Origin: Acholoe squamosa
Lineage: Eukaryota > Annelida > Polychaeta > Phyllodocida > Polynoidae
Length of the DNA stretch: 64,000 nt
Reading direction: 5' to 3'
Assembly (NCBI GenBank): GCA_949317995.1
Contig: OX439046.1
Coordinates: forward strand, 34,694,002 to 34,758,001
This document shows, piece by piece, positions 25,011-36,100 of this stretch. The translations under genes were made by a program, and so were the position numbers. Below the pieces are notes generated by a model. It saw nothing but the letters and a program-made list of their open reading frames with translations, did no database searches and was not told the DNA's origin. Position 1 is the first letter of the stretch. Each line of letters begins with the position of its first letter.

Positions 25011-25958
25011 TCAACAATGCAATTGAGATTGGCAAATCCTATCTAAATCTAAAAGTTCACTTTTATGATTATGTAAATATGTAAAAACAGAATTAGATTT
25101 CCAATTTACCTTCTTCTTAATAGACTCTATACTAAGTCCTGCGTCCTTTAACATAGTAGCCCCACCATGCCTAAGTGAGTGAGTGGAGACTGAACCTCTG
25201 ATACCAGCACGTAAAGATAAAGATTTCAACTTTGAATTAATATATTGGTACTGTAGAGTAACACCATTAATTTTAAATAAAAAATCACTCGCAGCCCTAC
25301 CTGTGCACAATTTTCCTAACCCTCTACATGGACATAACAGTGAGGTATCATCCCTACATAAGTATATGTTAAAGGCATGGCCACCAAGTTGATCAGTCTT
25401 AGAAGTATTAATGCTAAGACTAGCATAACTTTTAAAAATTCTTACATCACCTACCCTTAGTGTATGAGGGGAAGATACAACATGCCCCATCCTGAGGACA
25501 CCTCTATAACATAACAGAATAGCTAACCAGAACTTCAAGTCAGCCCTGTTGGAGAGATCCAAATATGATCTAATACATAACATCTCTTTTGGACTCAAAG
25601 GATGAATAACCCTAGTTGGAACAGCATAATTTCTACCAATACCATCTAACACCTTTTTTAGCATGAAATTACTGCTATGGTCTAGGCCACCCCTAAGCTT
25701 TTGATGATACCAAATGGACGATAAATAATTCCTTACAGAAGAAGGTCTCATATGTTCGGATAAGTATACTGCATATGTAGCAGCCTGTGAGGGAGAACAA
25801 GGGAAATAAGTTAAATTGAATTCTTTACAAAATTTTTTATACCTGTTAAGCTGCTGTCTCCTTGTTCTCCTCGTGCTCTCTGACACACCCTTCGATAAAA
25901 GACACTTTTTTCTTTTTTGTAACCTTTTCCATTCTGGAATCAAAACAACACATATCAT
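25011..25958 (-). CDS. Tyrosine recombinase of the YR element
   Basis: 315 codons from ATG at 25958, overlapping the end of RT-RNase H by 113 bp in another frame. The N-terminal core-binding part (SESTRRTRRQQLNRYKKF) precedes the catalytic domain: Arg in CYRGVLRMGH, H-x-x-R in THSLRHGGAT (about 260-263) and the nucleophile Tyr in VFTYLHNH (about 294). This enzyme inserts the circular cDNA in place of an integrase. All R, H, R and Y residues are present. Confidence 0.93.
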   Translation of the reverse strand: MICVVLIPEWKRLQKRKKCLLSKGVSESTRRTRRQQLNRYKKFCKEFNLTYFPCSPSQAATYAVYLSEHMRPSSVRNYLSSIWYHQKLRGGLDHSSNFMLKKVLDGIGRNYAVPTRVIHPLSPKEMLCIRSYLDLSNRADLKFWLAILLCYRGVLRMGHVVSSPHTLRVGDVRIFKSYASLSINTSKTDQLGGHAFNIYLCRDDTSLLCPCRGLGKLCTGRAASDFLFKINGVTLQYQYINSKLKSLSLRAGIRGSVSTHSLRHGGATMLKDAGLSIESIKKKVNWKSNSVFTYLHNHKSELLDLDRICQSQLHC

Positions 25959-27906
25959 TTTCAAGAAGAGAGTTTACACATTTGACCAGTATACCCTTAT
26001 AAGCAAGCCTAGATAGTTGGTCGGCCAGGACATTGTCTTCTGACCTAATATAGGTTGCATACACCTCTACATTATTGATAAAACAAAGCCAAAAAATCTC
26101 TCTAAGCCATTCCATACACAGCTTATTTTTTGACCTACCGGTATTTACCATAGCTAACACTTGCATATTGTCGGTAACGCAATGTATTCTTTTATTTTTA
26201 CAGCCAGATATCCAACGTTTAAGACCCATAAGAAGAGGATATAACTCGTACACATTTATATTTCTATGGTGGTTCTTTACATTATCCAGTATGGGTGGTT
26301 GGGTAAAATGACCACTACCTAGATTAAATTTATCGAAAGATGTCCAGTCACCATATAAATAATCTTTATCCATCCATGCACCGAAGCCTTTCATGGAAGA
26401 ATCTGAGTACATAGGTGTGTCAATATCATCATTTAGAATTAACCTCTTACAGTTAAAAACTCTACAAAAATCCAACCACCATTGGAAGTCTTGGCGAGTG
26501 CAAGCTGATACCCTAACATAACCACCTGGTCTGGCCCGGGCACAGAGATCGAAAATTCGCCTACTAAAAGTTCTACCACCCTTAACCACCTGCGAGCAGA
26601 AAGACATTAAACCACCTATCCTCTCCAAGTTCTTTTTTGAAATAAATTTCTTATTAACGTTATCCAACAAGAGATTTTCCATTTTCTCAACCTTTTCAAC
26701 AGGCAAAGACAGTTCCAACTTAACTGAATCTATGTTAATACCTAAGAATTTACAAACTTGAGATGGGTCGGTCACCTTTTCTCTGGATACTACAAAGCCC
26801 ATGTAGGTCATACATTCCATTAATACATTTCTTTGTCTAAGACATTCATCATAAGTATCAGCAATTATGATAAAATCGTCCAGATAATTTACAATTTTTT
26901 CTACACCGTAGAATTTTGCCACTTCCACAATAAAATCAGAGATTCTATTAAAGATATACGGGGCACATTTCAGGCCAAAAGTTAACCTGTTACTCACATA
27001 ATACTCCTCCCCATGCCCAAAATTCCATCTGAAACCTTGCATGGTCGTATGAGGTGCATACACATTTATAGACCTGTACGCTGATTTTAAATCTACCACA
27101 CTCATGAAATTGTTCTTATTCAATTGAGCAGTCACCGTGCTAATACTATTATAAGAAAATGTCGAGCTAGTAGTCTCCATAAAATTATTAATGGATATCT
27201 TATCCGGCATACTACAGTCAGTTATGGGTCTTAACTTGCCATTCGATTTTTCTACACCACCTAGGGCATGGATACAACGGGGTTTATCTGCAGTTTTAGA
27301 GACTAGACCAGCCTCTAGTTCATCCAACAATATACCACAGTACTCGTTATAGAATTTACCTTCGAGGATTGATTTATAATTTCTGCAATCATAAGAAGTG
27401 TTGCAGCCAGGATCCACTATCCTGAACCCCTCAACAAAACCTTGCCATAAGAATAATGCCTCTTTATCATTTATATTAATAACTCCCTTTTGGGTTAAGA
27501 ATGGGGCCACTCTGCAAGGTAAAATTTGGGCTATTTCACCATGAATATAATGTACACACTCACACATACCATTTATACAACTGTCATATACTCTGATGCT
27601 AGGTAAATTTTTTACAACAACAGTAAATAATGGTTCAACTTCACCCTGTACTGGATGACTATGTGTAACATTTACAATTTTTGAGTTAATATTAACATCA
27701 ATATTAACCTCATTAACCAAGTCATATTGACTATGGTCACTCGGGGGGACAAAAATATTTTTATCCGATTCAGAATTAATATTTACAACACCCTCATCTG
27801 AAACTTTGGGTAGGGGTAATCTAAGGTCTACCACATTTACTAACTTTGCTTCTGGCACCAGGATATCGAAACCTACAGAGTTAGGACCTAAATTACCATC
27901 ATTTTC
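25846..27906 (-). CDS. pol: Reverse transcriptase-RNase H ORF of the YR element
   Basis: The frame is that of gag continued after TAG, with no ATG near its start, so UAG readthrough is the simplest route. Residues are counted from base 27858: conserved RT blocks include VVDLKSAYRSI (254-264), LTFGLKCAPYIF (292-303) and catalytic YLDD at 325-328. RNase H follows at about 480-640 with YSDSSMKGFGAW, NVYELYPLL and VTDNMQVL as acidic blocks, ending NVLADQLSRL. The order and motifs are those of DIRS-type elements. Confidence 0.93.
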   Translation of the reverse strand, partial: ENDGNLGPNSVGFDILVPEAKLVNVVDLRLPLPKVSDEGVVNINSESDKNIFVPPSDHSQYDLVNEVNIDVNINSKIVNVTHSHPVQGEVEPLFTVVVKNLPSIRVYDSCINGMCECVHYIHGEIAQILPCRVAPFLTQKGVININDKEALFLWQGFVEGFRIVDPGCNTSYDCRNYKSILEGKFYNEYCGILLDELEAGLVSKTADKPRCIHALGGVEKSNGKLRPITDCSMPDKISINNFMETTSSTFSYNSISTVTAQLNKNNFMSVVDLKSAYRSINVYAPHTTMQGFRWNFGHGEEYYVSNRLTFGLKCAPYIFNRISDFIVEVAKFYGVEKIVNYLDDFIIIADTYDECLRQRNVLMECMTYMGFVVSREKVTDPSQVCKFLGINIDSVKLELSLPVEKVEKMENLLLDNVNKKFISKKNLERIGGLMSFCSQVVKGGRTFSRRIFDLCARARPGGYVRVSACTRQDFQWWLDFCRVFNCKRLILNDDIDTPMYSDSSMKGFGAWMDKDYLYGDWTSFDKFNLGSGHFTQPPILDNVKNHHRNINVYELYPLLMGLKRWISGCKNKRIHCVTDNMQVLAMVNTGRSKNKLCMEWLREIFWLCFINNVEVYATYIRSEDNVLADQLSRLAYKGILVKCVNSLLENDMCCFDSRMEKVTKKKKVSFIEGCVREHEENKETAA

Positions 27907-28959
27907 CTATTCGCCTCTAGCCTTGGAGCATTCCAACTTATTATGACTCGTGCCATTACACACGCTGCAAACATGCCTATATTTACATGGTTCCTTCGAG
28001 CAACCTTCTGCCCTGTTGTATGCATAGCATGGGTTATTAGACGATCTCTGTTTGCCTCTGTTTATGGGTTTAGCACCGTAAGCTTTCTGGGCCTGAACGG
28101 TCCCATCGTATGCCAAATGACGTAGTATATCTGAATTTTCAATGGTTGAAAAAGCCTCTATTCCACTATCATTAGCCCTGTCCCTCACTGACTTATCATA
28201 GGCTACCAGGGCTGAAACCGTATATATTTTGGTGCCAGACTTTTCAATTAGTACCTGAAGATGTTTAAGCATACCCTCAACATCGTCACCTGATTTGTAG
28301 TACTTCAAAATAAACTGCAAGTTTACAGACATCAATTTCTCAATAGTATCAATTTTTTCCTTACGTTTGGTGAATTGAGAATGATCAAACTCACCCGATT
28401 TTACACGGTGATGATGCCTAGAGTAAGTTGAATCCAATGACGACCCTCTAGATGTGCTCGGGCTGCATTGACGAGCAGAAATACTGGATTTAGACGATCG
28501 TCTATGTCGCTTGTGATCAACTTGCACCCATTCGTCCCCACCGTCAGACGAAATTTCGCATGGAGACGCTTGGCGGGTAGCCCTAGCAACCGGTCCGCGT
28601 CCTTGACTACGTGACGTCATACCTCTCTGTTTGTAAACATCCGCACGTGCTCTGCTGGAACGACTTGACGCATTGACGAATCCTCCACCCCGATCGTCCT
28701 TTCCATTGACGACCTCTTGTAGAAGTGATTTAATGGTCGACAACTCGTCTTCTAATACATCTAGCCTCGTCTGGTCAATAGACGACCCTCCCACAACACC
28801 TGTAACAGTTCGGGGAACCGACGGTGTATCACCAGTAAGTGAGAGAGTCGAACTACTCGTAAGTCCTAAATTGGCCGATTTTTTCGTCTTTTCCACCGAT
28901 TTAACCGATTTTCCCTTTGGTGTATTGGCCTTCGAGCCTTTAGCAGCCTTTCTACCCAT
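27907..28959 (-). CDS. gag: gag-like ORF of the YR element
   Basis: About 350 codons from ATG at 28959; the open frame extends 7 codons further without an ATG. The N terminus is Lys/Ser-rich and basic, the middle has a helical segment (STIKSLLQEVV), and the C terminus has cysteine clusters CYAYNRAEGCSKEPCKYRHVC and CSVCNGTSHNKLEC that resemble nucleic-acid-binding zinc fingers. It ends with TAG at 27909-27907 and the same frame continues open into RT. Confidence 0.85.
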   Translation of the reverse strand: MGRKAAKGSKANTPKGKSVKSVEKTKKSANLGLTSSSTLSLTGDTPSVPRTVTGVVGGSSIDQTRLDVLEDELSTIKSLLQEVVNGKDDRGGGFVNASSRSSRARADVYKQRGMTSRSQGRGPVARATRQASPCEISSDGGDEWVQVDHKRHRRSSKSSISARQCSPSTSRGSSLDSTYSRHHHRVKSGEFDHSQFTKRKEKIDTIEKLMSVNLQFILKYYKSGDDVEGMLKHLQVLIEKSGTKIYTVSALVAYDKSVRDRANDSGIEAFSTIENSDILRHLAYDGTVQAQKAYGAKPINRGKQRSSNNPCYAYNRAEGCSKEPCKYRHVCSVCNGTSHNKLECSKARGE

Positions 28960-29003
28960 TTCAATGGTAAATAAAGGCACCAGGAGCCCCTCAAAACGGT
29001 TAA

Positions 29004-29218
29004 AAAATTTAAAATTCCAGGGAACACCCAGCGTGGTGTTACCTGTACAGGTGAAAACGAGCCAATTGGCCGTTACATTGAAAACTCCCCCTTATATATG
29101 GGAGGAGTGTTTACCATGACGTCATGCTATGACATCATAGATACCAATACGCACAGAAAGTAGTCCCTAACCGTTCGCGGCTAATTATATATATATACAC
29201 GAGTGTATATAGTTCCAT
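29004..29218 (-). repeat. A1 repeat of the YR element
   Basis: 215 bp, from aaaatttaaaattccagg to agttccat on the plus strand; the same 215 bp occurs at 24589-24803. It contains a short hairpin-forming stretch (ACTCCCCC...GGGAGGAGT). Confidence 0.93.
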
Positions 29219-29360
29219 ATATATATATATATAATATGCATAATGTATTTCTTAACGAGGGCTGGACCAATTATACTTGAAGGTCAACATGTTATTGTGA
29301 TTGGAACTTCCCATGTATCTGAAGGTCAATGTGCTGCATTGTGAATGAGGTGTCCAATAT

Positions 29361-29400
29361 TTGAAGGTGAATATATGATAATATCATATATTCACCTTCA
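29361..29400. repeat. 40-bp perfect palindrome
   Basis: tgaaggtgaatatatgata followed at once by its inverted copy. Nearby text repeats the phrase gaaggtcaat with attgtgat, so it sits in a field of short degenerate repeats (about 29276-29460). Confidence 0.85.
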
Positions 29401-29568
29401 TATATTATATGCTCTATTGTGATAGAAGGTTACACTATTTGAAGATCAATTCTCTATTGTGATGGGAGCTTCCAGTAACTTGGCAATAAGAGCTATTTGT
29501 AACGTTTGGAAACGGCGGAAATAGCTTTGGGAAATAGACAGTTCAACGATGATTTGTCTTCTCAGGTT

Positions 29569-29619
29569 GTTTCTTCACTTGTGGAAGTCAGGCTGTCTGA
29601 CATCCACAAGTGAAGAAAC
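29569..29619. repeat. 23-bp hairpin with 5-base loop
   Basis: gtttcttcacttgtggaagtcag and its inverted copy with one mismatch, separated by 5 bases. It could be a MITE remnant or a short RNA hairpin; the total is short for a typical miRNA precursor. Confidence 0.8.
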
Positions 29620-29966
29620 GGAATGTACTAGGAAAGGAGACGTTTCAAAAACGTTTCTTTTTCAAATATTTTTACCCCCCCCCCCAATTTTGTGGTTTTT
29701 TTTTTTATACAGATAACAAGAATAATTTTCCCGCCAATTGGAAAGGTCAATGTGCACTGTTGTGATAAATGTTTACAGGTCTACTCTATTGTGAAGGAGG
29801 TTTCCAAATACTGATGGTCCATGTGATGTACTCTACTTTGAAGTTAAGAACTGTTAGTGTCCAGGGATTCAATAACCCACTCACATTCCTGTAAGTGCCT
29901 AAAGAAGGAAGACAGGTCCGTGAGCCTAAGGCTAAGACTCCTAAGGGGGTGGTCATTTTTTAACAA

Positions 29967-30175
29967 CAGGGAAGGGGTGGTGGATTTGGGGGGAGGGGGG
30001 AAATATTTCAAACCCCTCTTGGGGGAGGGGGATAATTTCTCACCCCTTCTTAGTGAAAAAAACAGCACATTACAATAGAATGAAAGGGGAAGGGCGAATC
30101 ATTTCAGTCCCCTCTGAGGGGAGGACCTAAAATCTGTGGGGTGCGCGCATTAAAATCCACCACCCTTCCCCTGTT
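29967..30175. repeat. G-rich inverted-repeat element
   Basis: ggaaggggtggtggattt at 29968 is mirrored by aaatccaccacccttcccc near 30155. The interior is runs of G and of CCCCTCTTGGGGG type. Probably a small non-autonomous element. Confidence 0.5.
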
Positions 30176-33100
30176 GTACACCCTCCCCCATTCCGAAGGT
30201 TGTGAGTGGTTTGAGTGGTTGTCAAGAGCGGCATAAGTGAGATAAACACCTCGTTTGGTCGGTGTAGCCAGTATAGCCACCACAGACTGTATGAGAGCTT
30301 GGGGTCTGTGAATACAGTGACCAACTTGGTGTTTATCTACCATGAAGACTTTGGGTTCCAGCATGTGTAATGCACTACATGTACATGTATATATACGTTC
30401 CATATGTTATGCGCGAGAGGTTAGTCTATAGAAAAGAGACACAGAATCAAAATCATGATTTCCATGTTTATTTCTTGACATGTGTAACATTTACAAGACT
30501 ATGTACACTGCTGCTCTTTTATATTACATATAAGGGTCCCAATATCTTGTGCACAGAGTGAAGATTGCCTTTACTGACTCAAGAAGCTGGATGTGCCTTT
30601 ATCAGGGAAACAATCCCCTAAGGAGTTCAACAGGACTTGTAGAGAGGTCCATCCACATAACTTTGCATGCTTAGTTTACTAATGCAAACTAATAACACAC
30701 TATGGCAAACTGAAGCACTATAAAAAACAACAAATGAATAGCTTATCAAACAATGATGCACTGTGTAACAGAATGCAGCTGATGATATCCACAAATGTCT
30801 CACAGATAAATAAAACTTGGCACCTCGATTTGAGTACACATGAGTTAAAAAGTCTATAATGATTAGTATTTTCACTTGATCGCCATTAATTGGGACTAAA
30901 ACAAACAATTCACGGCCCTAATTTGGTTGAATCATGTATTCCTTTACCCTGTGGTGTATCAACCTTAAAGCAAACCTTATTTACCCACTGTACATCAAGA
31001 ATTCAGTTTTGGTGGTTTTTACGACAAATCATATGTGCCATTGTGAAGAAATACAGGATAAACAATAAAACGACGAGCCTGTTGTATGAACCATTCGGTG
31101 ATAGTTGGGCAGTGTACAAGCATTTATCATTGGCCTAGTATATTACAGCTATATTGGAAACAGTAAGAACTTCCTGATCACAGCAGCATGGTCATCAACC
31201 AGTATATGGTGCGCCATGCATGATATTAACACTCCTCCCTCGTCAGATAGGAGCTTAAGTGCTGTGATGCAGTTTACCATCCACCTCCTAAAACAACCCT
31301 GAGAGTAGAGGATATGCAGAGGTTGGCAAGTCATCATATTGTGTCAGAAACCCTCTTTAGGTTTACATACCACCTTTGTTCCTAGGTACTTGAATATCCA
31401 GTTGAGGTTAAGGATGGTAAATCAAATACACCATGATCTGAACAATTTGTCAGGATATGAATCAAGCTATGGTATCTAATATATGTTGGAATGGATCTTG
31501 CCTTAGTTATTTTCATCAAAGACGCTTCTATATATTGCACTTCCCCGTTACTATTAAAAGCACCTGTATTGCATCTTTTTTATACACATCTTTCTCCAGA
31601 CTAAAAGTAGTAACTATATTGTAACTATCCCATTTCAGAACCGGAATGAGAAATTTACAGTTGACCCCAAATATCAATGTCCTTTATACTGTTTAATAAA
31701 GGTTATGGGCATGAGCTTTGGACAATTCAGGTAGTCGCCGTTGTCCTATTCTCTCAGGATTGTATGCTATCAGGTTAACAATTTCACTCTCAACTAGGGG
31801 TATCTCTAATATACGTTATATGTAGTCTTTTGATGCAGTAGATCTTTGAGGCAGCTATGTTGAACAAAGTCACGTAATGCACATATACCCAAATGGTGTC
31901 ATTTCTGGCAGAGGTGACATTTAGGGATTACTTAAGTTAATTGTGATAATGTGTACCAACCATATCCACTCCAAATCCTGAAGCAATACAACATCACTAT
32001 ATCTCACACAGTAAGACCTGGTATTGTTGGAATGTTGAACAACTGAATGGAGACTGCTCCAAGGGATAATCCTCTACTGGCTAAGCACAACACCAGACAA
32101 TACGATACAAAGACTGTGCTCACTACACTGCTTTTTGCACTATGTATTACTGTGTATCGCTGCAAACTTATGACAAGTGCTGGGACCCCGGTCCCGCATG
32201 TATACAGAAGGTTCCTATGTACACTGCCTATGTCAGTGACTTTGGGCAAAGGACAGCAGTCACAACATGCTTATCGCCTCCAACTGTCTGCATGCTACAC
32301 CTTTGCGACTCGCATTTCCACAGAAAGTCAATAATTACAATGGGAATATTCTCCGGCTACAAGTGGAGGGAGGATTGTACTCCACATCCTTGTCCACCTT
32401 GATAACATATTTCACTGGTCCTAGTATATAACATTCATGATGTAATGCAGTCAGATTTTAGCTTGCCCTTATGGTGAAATACTTCATGTTTCACTGAGCG
32501 ACCTCGGTGACATTGTGACCAGGATTGGATGTACTGTTAATTTGATAGAGCTCCTACATGCAAAGAGATATACTTTAGCATATGACAGGCTTACATGTAT
32601 CAATGGCTTCACTCAAAGACCAGTTTCATACTCTATTTGTAACGGAAATAAAGGTTGCTTTGACAGTTATTTATTTTTCACCACTCATGTCATAATAGTG
32701 TTAAATACACAACTCTGAATAAATGACAATTCTGTATATGATTGTTCCCTAGAATGTGTACATATTTGTAAATCACAATACTACTACTATGACTTATCAA
32801 GGTTTTCTGAGAAAGAAAAAATCCATATATCTATCTCTCCACTAGCAACAACGTGCACTTATACTTCTCTATATAGTTACTAGACATGTTTCATGTGATA
32901 ACAGTTTATGATACAAACCAGATTTGGCTACAGAGCAGTATATTCACAAAGCTGTAATAAGAAAAGCCAAATAATGTAAGAACTTTCTGCAAAATATTTA
33001 TCTATATCAACATCTCTACCAAGAAATAGCAGTGTAAATTTTACACCTAGGCTGCAAGCCTCTTTGCTGGGCCTACCTCCATAACTACCAATCTTTGCAT

Positions 33101-36100
33101 TTGAAATGAGCAATCTACAAATCCCTGTACTATCTAGATGTTTCATATTGCTCCTTAGACCAATACAGATTTTGAACAACGGCAATAAAGAAATGAAGTG
33201 AGATGTTGTGTCAGTAGAATATGTTTCAGTATAATAAACTGCTTACCAGAACTTATAGAAAAGTTATCATTGCTCATTGTCTTTATTGTTCAGAATACAT
33301 CTTGGTTACTTAATGCCTTGTCATATTATTACTTATTCTCTGACTTCTTGAAGTTATCCTTTAGAAACATATTGGTCCTAGTATTGCATTCCTTGTAAAG
33401 TTTAGAAACGTCTATGAAATGATCACAAGCAAAGAGTTGCTCTTGCTAAAACACACAACAAACATTTACATAACAAATTAAGAGGCAACTTGAGCAGTCT
33501 AATAATGAATAAAAGATATGTAAGTTAGATGCTTGACATGGCCTTCATGGCAGGCAAGCTCTAGATTATTGCAAAAGAGAGTATCACAAGCAGATTTCTC
33601 CGCACAAATAGGTCATTATTGAATCATTTTCAGCTTCCTTTCATTTTTTCAGTGGTATGACATTTCTACCAGCTTCAATAAGCATTATGACCAAAGTATT
33701 AAATTAGGATCGAGTGATGTTTATGTATTAAACTATGCTTAAAGTGACCATCAGTTACAAAGAATTTTAAACTGAGGTATATCCAATATTACTAAAAATG
33801 TCTATTCTTATGTGACCTAGTCTCTTTTCCATCATCCCATTCAACATCAAGCTCATTCAACTAGAAGCCTCTCATATTGTAACACTCTAGTGATATAATT
33901 ATAAAGAAGACATCAATCTCCTGGTCAGTCTGAATTTCAACAAACATGGCACTACAATGGAACTCTAGTTTGACATTAACCCACTAAGTACTGTAACATC
34001 AGGTGGACTTTTCATGTACAAACTATACACCAGCTGAGGAAGAATTCTGAGGAATGTGAAATCAGCATCTACAGCCAATGCTACATTAAATTGTTGGGAC
34101 ATTGATATCTACTGCCAACCAATACACTAGTAATGACTCAGTAATGCTAATCTACATCATTAAAACAGCACAGTAGCATTTACATCAATGTGAAATATAC
34201 ATCTCTTTTAGAGTAAAGAAACTGGTGGGCTTAAAGATTACAATGCCACAACTGGACTATATCAACAACACCAGAGTGCTCTGTAACAGGTGCCCAAAGA
34301 TTTAGGCTCAACAATGAACAAACTGATGGCATAATGCTTAGAAGCGCACCCTACATCTTTCCTGCTAACACCTGAAGTCATAAAGTAAGAAAATAAAACA
34401 CAATCTGAAACATAGAACATGCAGGAGTCTTGACTGATTCTTTTGTAATAATGTTTGATTTGTGAAGCACTGGTTTCATGTATCCATATCTCCTTGCACA
34501 TCCACGCTTATATAGTTTATACATATATATTTTCTCTTCTCCTATACATCAGAATACATATGTATTGCAGGCAGTTCTACGTTCCTTTACATGCACTTCA
34601 TTTATAGATCCTCGGGTATAACATTCCACTGTTCTATACCACTACTAATATACATTTAGACTCTTAAATGATGATAACATGAGGCCCAATCAAGTAGCCC
34701 TGGCGTTGCTGGCACCATGACAATTATGTGTAAGTAGAAAGGTATAACATATTCTGTAATGAAAATGAGTCTTTTCACGAACCGAGATATTTCTCATAAA
34801 TGAAAGTTATACAGGTGTAAACGTTTTGAACAAGTTAAATAATGACTCTTGTGATACTAAAATTAAGAGGTTCAATTCAGAGAAGACTGAAGACTCATGA
34901 GCGAACAGAGTTAAATATTTGATCTCTGATATGTAGCAAATAATGACCCCTGACACTACCATAGAGCTGTGTATTTACGCTCTCATCCACAAGGAACGTT
35001 CCTTCTCATTGGCTGAGAACTGTCTTGTGAGTAAAACCTGACTGGAGCTGACAGAAGCATATCTGACTATACCACAGACAACACTCAGTATCTGGTATAC
35101 ACTACCTTCTATACCCTATTATCTCTGTGAATGTATGTTTACTTGGTGACTACACTTCACCTTTCTTCTTTTACCATCATAAATTTGGAAGTGTGTATCC
35201 CATTTTAATGGGATGACTCAGCAATCACCCTCTCAGCACCTGGCGGTCCTATAGGCCTGGACTCACTTGTTTGTTTTTGTGAAGACAAAGGTCCATTGGG
35301 GATTTTCCTTTTGTATAGGAATGCATCACATGTGCCTAGAGCATGTTTCCAATCATGTGGACTTGCTATGTCAGGCATTGAATCATGGGCTCACTATGTA
35401 TCTCTAAGTATGTATGCATAATAAGCCCTACAGAGGTGCTGTTGTTAACCACTTGTCTGCCCCCATCACATCTACCAAGTCTGGATGACATCACGGTTCG
35501 GTTTACTGGTTACGTGGGCGGTCGGGGATGCGAGGTGGTACCGATGGCTGCTGGCCAGTCGCACGTCTGAAAAATGTGAAGGGATAGTTTTATGTGTGTA
35601 TATGAACATGTTTTCAAAGCAGATACTTAGTTTTAGTAGACACATCAATTGTACATTCAAATTTATTGTTGACATGGCAGAATTTAAATATATATCATCA
35701 TTTGACAATATACAATACAGTCAGAGCTAAACTTTTAAGATTCATATTGATATTGCACGTGCTTGACACTATCCTACACTTCCTTTGCTGTCAACCATAT
35801 GAGAGCTTCACACAGCTTGACATAGAAGTGCAAAATTACTCAAGAAACTTGGAAGAAACCCTGACAAATGGTAGTATTTCATCCTAATGGTACACTACAG
35901 ATTGATGAAAAGAAAAACAATTTTTATCTCTTATCATGATAATCAAAGATCAAAACCAGTTCTCCATTGCTACTATACCTCAGAATTGCGCCGACCTTCT
36001 CTGGCTAATGACAACAAAGAGCTTAAGTATTGAACATGTGATTGCAGTCCACTTGAATATATAGTTTTGTACAATCAACACTTATGAGGGCTTGTTGCAT

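Larger units (their letters stand above)
24324..29218 (-). mobile_element. PAT/Ngaro-like tyrosine-recombinase retrotransposon with split direct repeats
   Basis: Read on the minus strand the order is A1 (29218-29004), three ORFs, B1 (24966-24804), A2 (24803-24589), a 102-bp spacer, B2 (24486-24324). A is 215 bp and B 163 bp; the copies look identical. This split-direct-repeat plan with gag, RT-RNase H and tyrosine recombinase ORFs defines the PAT/Ngaro branch of DIRS-order elements, which replicate through a circle rather than with an integrase. Both ends abut (TA)n sequence and no target-site duplication is apparent, as expected. No methyltransferase domain is seen. All ORFs are open. Confidence 0.93.
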
